64,000 bases of DNA from Balanoglossus misakiensis (lineage: Eukaryota > Hemichordata), in the NCBI GenBank assembly GCA_040954595.2, contig CM082577.2, forward strand, positions 13,392,001-13,456,000. The letters run 5' to 3'. The translations under genes were made by a program, and so were the position numbers. The stretch's first letter is position 1; every line of letters begins with the position of its first letter. Shown here piece after piece: positions 25,491 through 46,561 of this stretch. Under the pieces are notes generated by a model, which worked only from the letters and a program-made list of their open reading frames with translations, was not told where the DNA came from and did no database searches.

Positions 25491-25967
25491 TTGATATGTC
25501 GAAAGGTTATCGTGGGATCGAGTTGACTGGAGTCGAGAACATGCGTCTGTAAAGATGCCATGTTGGTATTTTAAAATTGCAAGGTGGCTAAAAGCGATAA
25601 ATCATTAGCTTAGACGATCTCCCGGTTTCGCGTCATACGAGTCATTACGCTATGCTCGGGCCTGGTCATACCCCATCCTACTATGTATCACATAAAAAAA
25701 AATAATTTCGAGGTGGTATTAAAAGTACGTCTAGGTCACTGAACCATCCTGCAATCGCTGTCACGTGAGCAGGGTTCCAGAATCGAGTTGGTCTGACTTT
25801 TAGGTCAAGTCCACTTTGGTAAAATGTCCAGCACCTTTTATATAGTCATGGAGTAGCTCCATGGTACAGTTGTCTGCGCAACGCACACGAAAAGGGACCG
25901 GACTTTAGATTCTTATTTTGACATCTAGGTTAAAAGGTCAGAGGGTGTTTGAGTCAAACACAACAAC

Positions 25968-27585
25968 AATGTCGGGCATTACCACCAGGGTAGAGACAAT
26001 GCGGTTACTTCAGTCTATCCTCCACAAAGCACTGAAGAGTTCCGTGGTAGCCCTAAGCATATCTCGTCCCCGCTCCGCCAACGCCGGATGTGCTCCGAAC
26101 TTCCAGTACAGCCAAAAGCTTGATGTTCCAGCCCAGAAAGTGCGGCGGCGGTTTTATCGGGGAGAAACTGCCTCCTGGGCGCTCTAACACCAGGAAACAC
26201 GGTCCCGAAATATCTAGCGAGTCCGAGGGGACAACCTCTCGGCAATGTACGATGCCAGTCCGCCTGAGAGTGGTTCGACAGCCATTAGCGACTTTGCGAA
26301 AGGCGCCCGTGAGCGCGTCGAACGAGTTTTACACATTCACGGCGCGATTCTCTTCCGCGGTTTACCAATGCAAAATGGTGGCGTCGAATTCTCGCAGTTC
26401 ATGCAGTGCCTTGGGTATACTGCTTTAGGTTGAACAAGAAACCATGGTTGTACAAAATACTAAAACGTAAAGAAGAACTTTTATGTTTGTGTTATGTAGT
26501 CATGTAAAAAACATGTCATTTCTCACAAGGTTTTGCCATCTACGACGTAGGCAGTCATTCATAATGATTTCACAATTTCAACCCATGCACTGTTCTGTAC
26601 GTGACATGATGACATTCGCAAAATAGCGAAGATTTTTCTAATTTTGGAAAGAAAACCAACCCCACTTCTCTCCTTGCTCGGGTTTCTTCACTGAAAATAA
26701 AACAGACGTTGAGAGGTACATGGCAGACCACGGCAGGAATTATCGTTGGGAAGATGATGGCGCCCTCACATACTGGTGCAACCTCTCCGGGGTTGCAACT
26801 CATCCGAAAACGGATGAGTTAATTAGTGTATGGACCAAAGGAGTTTACCGTGCACCCCAACCCCCCCTCGAGTGTGCCTGTATTATTTACTGTCTGTTTG
26901 AAAAATAAAAGATATTGGCATTAAAAGTTTTGTGATGATCTCCCGTATGAAAAAATAGTGAGTTTGAAAACAGGAGATGACAAATCTACCCTCAAACCCT
27001 ATCGTGGTACCAATAAGTTGTCACAAACCACCACCGCCACCACCACCACCAGCAACAACAATAACGACAACAAAAAATAACTATTCCTGAATCGCAAACA
27101 TATAGAGGGGAGTGAGTAGGGACAGGTAGTAAAAGGTGTTACGTTTATGGCTCATTTTGTGGCGAAAAGACCTTTAATATCAAATGAATGACGATTTTTA
27201 AATCATGGGACCGATTAAGACTGAAATGTCTTTTCATTAAAATTACCTTTGTGTGACAAGACGTGCATTGAATTTTATTGCAGGACAAGAAGTACGGTTC
27301 AATCAAATGAATACTAATCACGGCTCCTATTTTGAGTATCAACTCAATTGGGCTAATCTCGACATCCCCGTGGAGAAGTACCCCTTTCACTGTTACTATG
27401 GAGATGGAAGCGAAACCGAACCCGAGGCTTTACACGAGCACGAGCGAGAAGTGTTGTGGGAAGTGTCTGATTGATTTCAGATGCAGACGTGTGACAGTCT
27501 GGCGAAGGATAACCTCTATGAAAGTCATTCTAGATTGGGGTTTTCCGGGGAGAGACGATTCTTGGTCAGCCTTACCACGGACTGA
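25968..27585 (+). pseudogene. Broken TauD-like paralogue
   Basis: Three blocks match exons 1, 3 and 4 of the intact gene. Block 1 (25,968-26,433) starts MSGITTRVE, carries FQYSQKLDVPAQ, and needs two frame changes before SDFAKGARERVERVLHIHGA and FSQFMQCLGYT; it then stops, so the His-X-Glu part is missing. Block 2 (26,681-26,813) has the same 133-bp length as exon 3 (YRWEDDGAL), but the acceptor AG reads CG and the donor GT reads AT. Block 3 (27,285-27,585) starts after a good acceptor with GQEVRFNQMN, has an in-frame TGA near 27,472, and changes the His-Ala-Arg motif to His-Ser-Arg. No exon-2 counterpart was found. It cannot encode an enzyme. Confidence 0.87.
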
Positions 27586-30500
27586 AGGGGAACTCTATTT
27601 TAATTAGGGACGTTCCTGGACAGCGGTAACTTTCTGTTGCCTCCCTAGAATAAACCTTTTAAGCAGGTTTGTGTTTTAACACGTCGATTAAACCCACAAC
27701 CAACGTCAGCTTTGCACTTTAAACTGGACAATTTGTTTATGACTTAAAAATTGGCCGGTAAAATTAACGTAAAATCAATAGTTTTGACAACATGATTATA
27801 CAATCAACCAAGATCAGATGCCTTCCTTGTGTATCTAGAGACTAATCTTCTTCTATCAATGTCTCTAGATTGGAGGATCAGGTTATAGGTCAAGGTGTGT
27901 TGAGAAAGAAACTCTGAATAAAACATTAAAGTTCTTCGACGGAGTAGTCGATGGTTTACAAACCTGGCAAAATAGAGACTGGCATAGTGTTTCCGTCAGT
28001 ATAGTCATTTGGGCCTAATTTTCTCATATTGTTTTAATTGTGAACAACAGTTTTATTTTCAAGTGTCCAGATTCCGCTAAGTGTTAGATGCATGGCCGGA
28101 CCCCGTGAATAAGACTCTCTACGTTTATATTACGCTGTATAACAAGAGAAATGACTTCGAGTTCACTATCACCATTTTCCAAACATCCTTGTATTTGGTG
28201 TGTTGCATAGAGCCAATATATTCGGAGAATGTATTGGTTGTTTAGATTTAGGCCATGCTACTTTTCTTACCACTAAGGTGTCCTCGAAGTGTAATTCGAC
28301 CACCTGACGAGGCGGCGCTCGAACACACACCTGTGATAACATCGACATGGATGTCTGAAATGAGTCGTTATCACAACAGCGCCATCAATGCAAGAAAAAT
28401 GCACTGTCGTGACCGTGTGCGCAAAGATGAACGGTCGATATCGCGGAGCCTGGTGACCACGTCATGTTTATAGATAACCTATGCCCAGGCACAGGCATAC
28501 AGATTTTCCTGATATCACAGAACGCCAGTGCTTTGTGACTTTGCTTAAATGCCACATATGATAGGAAACGTACGTATTTGTATTCTCCACTCGAAATCTC
28601 TGAGGTGAAAATTTTAATTACTTCAAGTGAATGTTCACCACCCTTTGGCCACCACTAGTTCAACACAGAGAAACAAAACGTCTCAGGTCAGTTATCGAGA
28701 AAGCTATAAATCAAACGTCAACACAATACCGTTTTCTGTCACACCCCCTCTTGTAAATTCTAACGCCGGTTAAACAACGTTGCTACTTGTACTTTGCTCT
28801 TCTATCAAATAATAAGTGCGCACAATCGACAAAGTTCGGCCACAGTTCAGACGAAACTAAATCACTTGATCTTTCTGTACTGCGCCTGACCGTTCGTCAT
28901 ACTGCTATTTTCGGAGTGCTCGGAGAGCTACGCAACATCTCAGATCTTATCGTCAATTGCACCAAGCTAACACTCTTGTAAAGATTTTATGATTGGATTT
29001 TTTCTCCTGGCCTATGAAAAAAATGGGGCCCTCAATTTCGACATTTGAACGAAATATTTTACATGGACATGAGCACAATTATGATCGGAGTGTAAATGCT
29101 GCCATGTAGTGGCAGGGGTACACCGTCCTGTTTTTGGCTTTGAAACGTGCTCACAAAGTGGAAACAAAATTTAACCCTAACACGGGGAAACGACGAACCA
29201 AGTGCGCATTTCCTTCATGAATGCTCTATATAGAAAATGGCCACTGTTCGCGTTGTTGTGCACCTGTTTATAGAGTTGGCTTGTACACATGAGTTCTTTC
29301 GGAGCTGGCCTGGAACAATGCTGCATTGTAGGAGGCATAACGATGAAAATATTTCGCTTTATTTCCCCCTTCGATATAATGCAAAATACACAAACAGCTT
29401 AGTGCCTTGATCACACTCGAAATGCCAGAGTGACTGTTTCCAAAGATACAATGCTATGTTACGCCCCCTGTTGATTCATTTGTGTCTGGATTTCAGTTGG
29501 CCGCATTTTCGAAACTGCTATAGTAATTCACGTATATCAGTACCTGCCCCGATTCCTCAACGTCATATAAGAGAATAAGCCACGATTCAAACGTCTGTAA
29601 GTTCTGAATGTCCATCGCTTTATTTCTTATTTCGCTTAATCCTTAAATGATATATTACAATCACAAGTCACGGTGAGTTTACCGTATTCCTACAAAATGA
29701 ACGCTTGTTAATCGTTTATAAAAGTAAATGGTACATAACTGAATTGTATTTTCTGATTCTAAAGGTCAGTTTTGTCATGAGATGCTGGAACAAGACAACA
29801 TTTTTTCTAATTCAAGGTACTACTCCGGAGATGATCTCATCACCAACAGGAGTGGTGGCGCCTGTCACGCGACCCTATCATACGCCTTGCTAATTTGTTG
29901 ACATGTAATAATTAGTTTGGATAAGAAGTGATTGCGCACGAAAATAAATAAATAAATAACTAGGATGATGACACTGTTTGAAACTGCGCCCTCATTAAGG
30001 CAACCTCCAGTTACATGTTACTGTCCGTGAGTACAAATAAATCTGGGTGAGAAGGGTTCACTGAACGTTCATTCGGTCACAGGCGACAGTTTGACAATAA
30101 CATGTTGTCAATATTATACTTTGACGATTTCGATCAGCCGTATGTCATGCTATCAGATGTTGCTGAAGCAAAATACAGCAGGACACATTGAGAGAAGGAC
30201 ATGCGCAGGTAACGAGAGACGAAGACAAGCACAACTTATCACGGCAGCCAACATCCCCGGCAGTGTCGTATTTTCATAAACATCCACCTGGCCCAGAAAT
30301 CATTTTTTCGAGGTAGTCACACACAAGGCTTCGTTTATCTAAAGAAGAAAACAAAAAATAAGATGACTCGTGTCGTTCACTAGTACAGATGGCGCAAAAT
30401 ATATTAATCTGCCATTGGTGATTGTCAAGTTTTTCCAATGAAGGAATTATGTCTATGTAATCGCTCTCCCATTTTTTGAAAACCCTATGGTAAATTTAAG

Positions 30501-31300
30501 TCCTCGGGAGATACATAGTACGACTATGCAATCCTGTGATAAACTGGCTGTAAATCTCTTAGTTCAAGTTAGTGGGCGAAGCATCTCTTTTTGCTTAAAG
30601 CAAGTTACGGTTTTGACAAACTTCACAATAAAATTAGAATACAATGCAACACGCATGTCAGAGTTCGGGTCAAACATTCGATGGAATAAATGGCTACATT
30701 GTGTGGACGGCATTTAATTGTTTATTAACCTGTTATTTTTTTTGATAGTTGAACGTCCGGTTCTCCTTTCAGCGCTGCGACATGCCCACAGATATCACAT
30801 AAAAACTACACATTATGACTCAGTGTTCAGAAAATTACTCGATGTGAGAAATGCATGTACTGTTATTGAGAAACGTTTAAACAAAAATAAAAACGAAATG
30901 TATACTTCAAACAGTCGTTATGATTAAGCTGTGCCGTTTGCAAATGCTACAGATAGACACAAACACTTGTTTTTATTAAATCATGGCGTTATTGTTTGTA
31001 CTCCATCACGTGACGAGAAGCAGCCAGTTAAAGTTTGTATACAAGTTCGTTATAGGTCAGTGTAAAATTGCTATGACATGTGCTTTAAGGATCCTGTTGC
31101 GACGTTAATATGTGGCAACATATTTTGTAAGTATCACGGTTTTCTTTCCAAGATTGAGATTTCAATGCCAGAAAATGTCACGTATATGGGCTTTTCTGGC
31201 GTTGAAATATAATCTACTCTTTCCATGTGAATGCGTCGGAAAATATCGGTGATATGGACCAATATCTGATGACGTAAACGTACAAAATGTCGTGCCATAC
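27586..31300. other. No gene recognised
   Basis: About 3.7 kb without a supported gene. Short plus-strand frames (28,255-28,473, 28,787-28,981, 30,091-30,279 and 30,487-30,717) have no domain or convincing splice context. Confidence 0.4.
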
Positions 31301-31537
31301 CTGTTTGTGTGACAGCACTCCAGTTCCTGTATCCATCATACATGTGGCATTTCGACCAGAATCCGGGTAATCACAACTTCGAGGGTAACCGTGTGGTTTG
31401 TTCTTCGGGTTGCCGTGGTTCATTGTATCATTTCGTTGTTTTTTCAGGCAGTTGTGAAAGTTGAACTTGCAACTCTTGCAGTGCACTTGACCCAGAAGGG
31501 ACTGGCCAAAACGCTTGTGTACATGGTGGAGAGTGTT
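31301..31537 (-). CDS. Candidate Cys-rich exon, unknown protein
   Basis: A 237-bp minus-strand open segment between an acceptor (CGTCTCCAG) and a donor (CAG then GTATGG), phase 0 at both ends, 79 residues. It contains CKSCKFNFHNCLKK, an Asn-rich middle, CDYPDSGRNATCMMD and a potential N-glycosylation site (Asn-Ala-Thr), which suggests an extracellular protein. The spacing of the first cysteines loosely recalls the C-terminal part of group III phospholipase A2, but this is too weak to name it. No neighbouring exon was found, so it may be part of a longer gene or a chance frame. Confidence 0.28.
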
Positions 31538-31604
31538 CTGGAGACGTAAGACATATATAGTTAGCTGTATTAAGATGGAGAGAGAAAGAGAAAAGAGAGG
31601 TAGA

Positions 31605-31605
31605 G

Positions 31606-31646
<41 letters not shown>
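31605..31646 (+). repeat. (GA)n microsatellite
   Basis: A run of AG dinucleotides preceded by a short AC-containing stretch. Frames through it (Leu-Ser on one strand, Arg-Glu on the other) are artefacts. Confidence 0.9.
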
Positions 31647-31648
<2 letters not shown>

Positions 31649-32436
31649 CAATGAAAGTGTCATACTTTCAGCGAAACTGGCTTGTCTCATATTGATACTA
31701 AGTATTAAAAGATGTCTGATTAAGAGAGGCTGACCATTAAAAACATCTCTTTAAACATCTTAACAATCTTTGACATGCCCACGTTAAAATAATTCTGTTA
31801 CCCGTTGGCTAACCATGTATTTCAAAAACGCACGACTTTGCTCTGTAGTAAATGAACAATGTACATTTTCCTCAAATTTTCTCACATGAAGACATGCCTA
31901 GATACAGGTTAGGAAACGGCGTTTTGTGATAAAGCACTCTCACGAATATACGGCAATTTAATTTGACTTAATGTGTTTTGTTATCAATTTTGAAACACTA
32001 TCTCTCTAGCACTGGCAACGAAGTCGGGAGCAATTAATACGAAAAATAAAGTATGTGATTTTTATTTAAGCTCATGCATTACACGTAATACTAGTATTAA
32101 CAGAATGAAATGTAATCATAGATAGGCCTGGAAAATTCATTTTCCAACTTCAGTGCAATTAAATTTGTCAAATTGAACAATCATGAAAATTGTGTGACAG
32201 AAATATTGCTAATTTACTACTGGAAAGTGATATTTTAAAACTTAAAACCTAGTAGGAAGTACAACATTTTCTCAGTAAATAACTGCATTTTATAGGATTG
32301 TGAGTTGATGAAACCTATAATAATTGCTTTGTTCCTAAGTTAAGCACGTGGTCCAATAGTGAAAATTGTGTCGTTTGGAGACAGTTGAGCCGACTGAATA
32401 CGCTACGATCTATGTTTTTGGTCAGCTACTTTATTT

Positions 32437-32553
32437 TTAATAAACAAATAAATCAATAAATAAAAATAATGAAATAATGAATGAATGAAATAATGAATGA
32501 ATGAAATAATGAATGAATGAATGAATGAATGAATGAATGAATGAATGAATGAA

Positions 32554-32596
<43 letters not shown>

Positions 32597-32740
32597 ATGC
32601 ATACATACATACATACATACATACATACATACATACATACATACATACATACATACATACATACATACATACATACATACATACATACATACATACATAC
32701 ATACATACATGTACATACATACATACATAAATAAAAAATA
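32437..32740 (+). repeat. Stepped compound tetranucleotide microsatellite
   Basis: About 300 bp that passes from imperfect AATA, through AATG (about 32,465-32,555), pure AATA (about 32,553-32,598) and CATA (about 32,600-32,710), back to a short AATA end. It ends about 75 bp before the start codon of RTK gene A, so it lies in that gene's promoter or 5' untranslated region. Confidence 0.95.
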
Positions 32741-32813
32741 AAATGTAAAATATTTTCATTGGCGAAGCCCGTCATCAATTTATATCGACATATAACAAAT
32801 TTATTTTGTCAGG

Positions 32814-41520
<8,707 letters not shown>

Positions 41521-42045
41521 ACTTTATTCTCAAGTGGACATCAACAGGTCGTCGAATATGTAATATTCAAAAAGCGAAACCTCAGACAATATGTAGTTTG
41601 TACACTGCCTAACAAAACGATTACATATTTACAAGTAATTCTAGTGGCGATTATGATGTATATATGCTCACTGTGGTCTGTTGTAGAATAGTTTTAATTA
41701 ATTCACGTATCGATTAACTGTGGCGCGAAAACGCCCTGAAACTTAACAGCTACATACTAACGTTATTTGTGACTATAAACGACTGTGGCAATATTCATAC
41801 AGCCGGCCTATCATGAAGCGCTGAAAACAATATGGATGTATTCACGAAATTGTCTGTTATATGTGGAAATCGACTCAGGTTCAATCATTTACAACAGGGT
41901 TAATACTATATGTTTGACAAGCGGGTGTGAAATGTAAGATAACCTGCTTTCTTATTTGAGATTTTATATTGGAAATCTGTACAATACTTTAAACTGCGGC
42001 AACATTTCTTTTGGGCTTTAACAGTGATTTGGACCGTGTGACGTT

Positions 42046-42134
42046 AATAAATTTGGCTTATCTACTGAAGCCTTCTCCCTGTATGCACGCTCCTGTCTTT
42101 GTGTCGTTCTGAGTGTCGGTAATATGCAAATAAA
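42046..42134 (+). promoter_or_regulatory. Candidate poly(A) signals of RTK A
   Basis: AATAAA occurs at 42,046-42,051 and again at 42,129-42,134, about 530-610 bp beyond the stop codon of RTK A. Either could end its transcript. Confidence 0.35.
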
Positions 42135-42169
42135 ATTCAAGGCATGTCCACAAGCAACCTGATTTGTGA

Positions 42170-42900
42170 CATAACACCATGACCGCTGTGCACAATCTGT
42201 GCCATAAAGAGCTATGCTTTTACGAGTGAGGCACTACTTTCACGAGTGCAGGGAGTGACTTGACAGTAAAGCAGACTGCTCTGCAACACATTAAAATGAC
42301 TTCTACGGCACAGATCGTGCGCAGCGGTCACGGCACAGGAAGTGCACAGAGGTCATAAGCGGGGTCAGTGGTCACGAGATTGTAACAGCAATGCGAAAGA
42401 AAATGACGATAGCGAGTAAGTTTTGTTTATCGGAGGTTTCCAGATATACTAACAGCTAAATGTTTAATTCTTGTGACGATATAGTTCGTGCGATTAATCA
42501 AAATAACGTAACAAAACATTCAATGATAAGCATGTCGATCGTATGCAATGCTCAGCTTCAGCGTTCATGGCTTCCAGTGTTTACATCTGTCAAGCAGAAA
42601 GTAGTTCCTTGTTGTTCGTTATGTACTCATGGAATACCTATATAATTGAGTGACCACGTGATTTTACAGAATAATGAAACTGGCTATAATTAATGCTATT
42701 TTTATAAGTGTCGATCGTGGTGGCAAAGGGGCACTTTCAACAGGGATTATTTTCTCTCATTTGCATATAACCGGCAGTAGGGCCTACATAAGCAATAATC
42801 ATCAATACGATATAGACGTGTACCGCATACGATAGATAGCAAAACACTACACTGGCACGTTGATAGATTATGGTCTGGAACTCGCTAATGAAGACGGTCT
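42170..42900 (+). repeat. Dispersed repeat module, copy 1 (with inverted termini)
   Basis: It starts with a 150-bp inverted-repeat unit (about 42,183-42,336) whose ends read CCGCTGTGCACAATCTGTGC and its near-complement. A segment around GGTCACGAGAT follows, then a segment with CAGAAAGTAGTTCC. The same segments in the same order and orientation recur at 47.23-48.25 kb. No coding region. Confidence 0.65.
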
Positions 42901-44853
42901 GTAATAACCCAATGGATCCGATATCAAAGTAAGAGAACTAAATATGTCGGTATCGAAATTTGACCTGTGTTGTCCATACATGCTTGCTTCGTAATACATA
43001 CGTGTCAACGATTGTGCTGAGTATGGCGGTTAGTAGTGGTTGGCTGAACTGGGGTTCGGGGAGGTTGAGTTTCAACGAACGGCGTTGCTGACAGTTTTCA
43101 TGCAAGCTGATTAACCGAGTTCGCAATTTCTGGCAAATCTCCAGACTGATAACACAATATAAACAGGGGCTTGATCCTCAGCGCTAATTTTATTTGACGA
43201 CTTTAGTTTCTGAAGAATGCCACCTATGAGGAACCTGACCTCTATGCTGAGATTATTGATTTTTTTATCGACGGGCAGATTGCGCACAGGTAAAACACAA
43301 CAAAAGTCCAACCTTCCCCTGTCCATGTAAACATGAAATAATACAATCAATACACTTGTTCTTATGCTGTTTTATGCGCGCCCAGTAACAACCTCAACAC
43401 CAGTCGCAATTCGCTTCCTCGAAACACAATGTCTCCTTGCAGTTTTTTTATTGATCAGTTATCTGATGTACTAAAGGGAAATTCACAGACGTTTGCATCA
43501 CTCTCCCAAGTTAAATGCACAATGTATGCACACAGGATTGGCCTATACATAATTTGTTTATTTAGAATTTTAATTCTGTTATGAAAGGTGAGTACAGAAA
43601 TAAAATAATAATATACATGAAGCAATGCGAAGAATTCTCGTTAAGTAGTTTGCACACTACAGAGAGGAAATGCTCTCACACCTTCTTTTCATGGGCCATC
43701 CAGTTACCCAGTGAATTATTTTACCCGTATAAATTATTTGAACACACAACACAAACAACTCTTAAAGTATTTATACATATAATAACAAAATCTATTCCTT
43801 CCGTATTTAATATGTTTAAATCGTTGGACTATTGGATCTTACGCGTACTCTTTCGCACACATTCCTGTGGGAACACGTGTAAAATTCCTATCTGTGAACA
43901 TAAATAACGTTTATCTTTTCAACGTGTCGTGATGGCAAAATATCTTCGAGAAAAGTAAAATGGATATAAGTAAAACCCTTTAACTTATGTACAATTGTTA
44001 TTTTGTATCAAAAGAAATAGTCATACATGCGATAACAGGTTAAACAAACAAACGGATGAACAAATGGTTCATAACAGAACGCCTGGTGTAAAATCCAAGA
44101 TTGAAATTTATTCATTTGAAGTGTCGCTTGTATTTTAAATAACTAAAAACCGACAAATTTGCCAATGCCGCCATTTCTAGATTAAACTAAATAAGAGATT
44201 ACTTGTACCTTGCATCTTTTACTTCTAACACCCACTCTTATCCCAACCGTAATTGTTTGATGACTATATCTCGGCAGCAAATATACTCAATGTAACTGTC
44301 CTGAAAATACTTTTATCTCCAGGCCGCAGTTACAGCCGTATGTCACGTGTTAGGCAAACATGCATTCTTTTTTCAATATTGTGTGAAGACATATTTAATT
44401 TGTCATTTATTGCACCTATTTCCCTTTAATGGTATTATAAAACTCCTTTCAAATTTCGAATATTCAATGGATCACCAGAGGACTTGCCCTACCAAATGGT
44501 TACAAGCGCGAAACGCCTAACGTCACAAAAGATAAGATTACTTTCTCCAGAGGTGAAAAGCATGTTAGTAAGACACTCTAACTGATAAACACATCAGATC
44601 AAGCAAGGCATTTGATGACTTTTCGAACTCACACACTAAAAACTGTATATAACGATATTGCGTCAAATATAAACCCCTCCTAGATAGAGAAATGGCATGG
44701 TCTGTACCACACCCCGACGCTATACACATGGATGAAGGCTGATAAGTCTTTTTCAGACAGTACTGTTAATTGTTTTGAAGTTGTACGTCACTGTCACGCC
44801 GAAAACCATCATATTTTAATAATAACTGGACATGCATCGGTGTGTTCCATTGG
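42901..44853. other. Intergenic region between convergent RTK genes
   Basis: No supported gene. The part below 44,854 should be the 3' untranslated region of RTK B; minus-strand AATAAA motifs near 44,105 and 44,405 are candidate poly(A) signals. A 108-aa plus frame at 43,581-43,907 has no recognisable feature. Confidence 0.4.
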
Positions 44854-46514
44854 TTACAGTTTCTCACCAGATGACCACGTCTCTTCTGTTATATTTACAT
44901 ATAGATGATCTTCAAAATCTTTCATTGCCAGGTATTCCTGTAATAGGATTTAATGATATTTGAAGTCATGATTTAATATCCTACATTGCAAAATACTAAC
45001 TCAATTGATATCAAGCAAAAAGTGGTCATAACTGTAAATTGTAATGATATTTTACACAGATGCCTTTAGAATAAAATACATGTACAGGGCCTGATCATCG
45101 TGAACAGGGGTATGATTCGTTAAACGTGATCAAACAACATTATTTGTTGTGGTTATAGTTTTCACAGAGATAAAATGCGTGGATGTACTGCTAGCTATAG
45201 GTGCATTTCAATCATAAATCAATCGTACTTTCGTAATTAATGTTATATTAAGAAAAATGAAAATATAAAATTCTTTAGTAACACACCATCGTGACGTCAT
45301 TAGCCATCTTGCCTACTGTACCACATATGTCAGAAAAGGATGGTCTGGTTTCAGCGCGTTGCAGCCAACACTTCAGCATTACTTCATAGCTAAAACAGTG
45401 ACATTTTGTAAAGTTTTACCTAATGGGTTCAGCTAAATAAACATTAAAGATACACATGTATGCAGGATAATCTTTTACCTGTTGATAATATGTTATTAAC
45501 CATTCATTCATTCGTTCAGCGCGTTGCAGCATGATATCAGCATATTTAATTAATTATTAATTGAGCTCTGGAAACAAAACGCATGGCGACATGTTGAATA
45601 TTTAAAGTTTTATGAGGACTGGTAGATGTATTTCAAATATTTCACGAATCGCAAACTGAAGGAAACTCCTGACAAATAAAACGTTTTCCCCATCACTTTG
45701 CACAGATGTGCGACATAAAATATCCGATGATGATTTCATCTAAATTCTCAAAACGTCATGCTTACATCTCTTTGCTACAGTGGTGTGGCTTTTGGAGCCT
45801 GTCTCCAGCACGTAATTTGTTCATAACCTGAGAAGCTGTCAAATCCGCATATGGCGAAGAACCTATGAGAAAGTCGATATAAACTAACTAAATAAATATG
45901 CCTTCATTTACATGATATCAGGATAGATTAATCTCGCAGTGACTCTCGCGTAAAGGCTTAATTTACTGGCTTCAAATAAACTGAAAGTATTATAGAAAGT
46001 ACATAGTCTATCCAAACATGAGCAGGGTATTCATCGTTTAACACCCGGTATTTCCTGAAGTTAGACATTATTGACTGTCTTACCTAGTGTTGCTATTTCC
46101 CACAGTAGAACTCCGTATGACCAGACATCACTTTTAATCGTGTACTTGTAGTGCATCAATGATTCTATGGCCATCCACCTAATTGGCAAACGACCCTGAA
46201 AAAATTACATACAGACAGCTTCATTCTCTATACGCAGAGATACATAACGCTGGTTTACCGATTTAAAAACAGTATGTGTATCAGTAATATAATGTCAAAG
46301 TAATCCACTAAACAAAGGACCAACATAAGCATGTGCGTTTACTTGCCTGGGGTTTGCAGAAATAAACAGGGTTTTCACTGACATTTCTAGCAAAGCCGAA
46401 GTCTGATATCTTACAGCACATTTGTTCACCTAATAGAATATTCCTTGTCGCTAGATCCCTGTGAATGCACTGAAGTTTATAAAGAAAATGTAAAAATCAT
46501 CATCATCATCATCG

Positions 46515-46561
<47 letters not shown>

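Noticed and set aside
32403-32778. Long minus-strand open frames (91-118 aa) rich in Met-Tyr-Val-Cys and Phe-Ile-Tyr-Leu
   Set aside because: They are translations of a tetranucleotide microsatellite, not a membrane protein.
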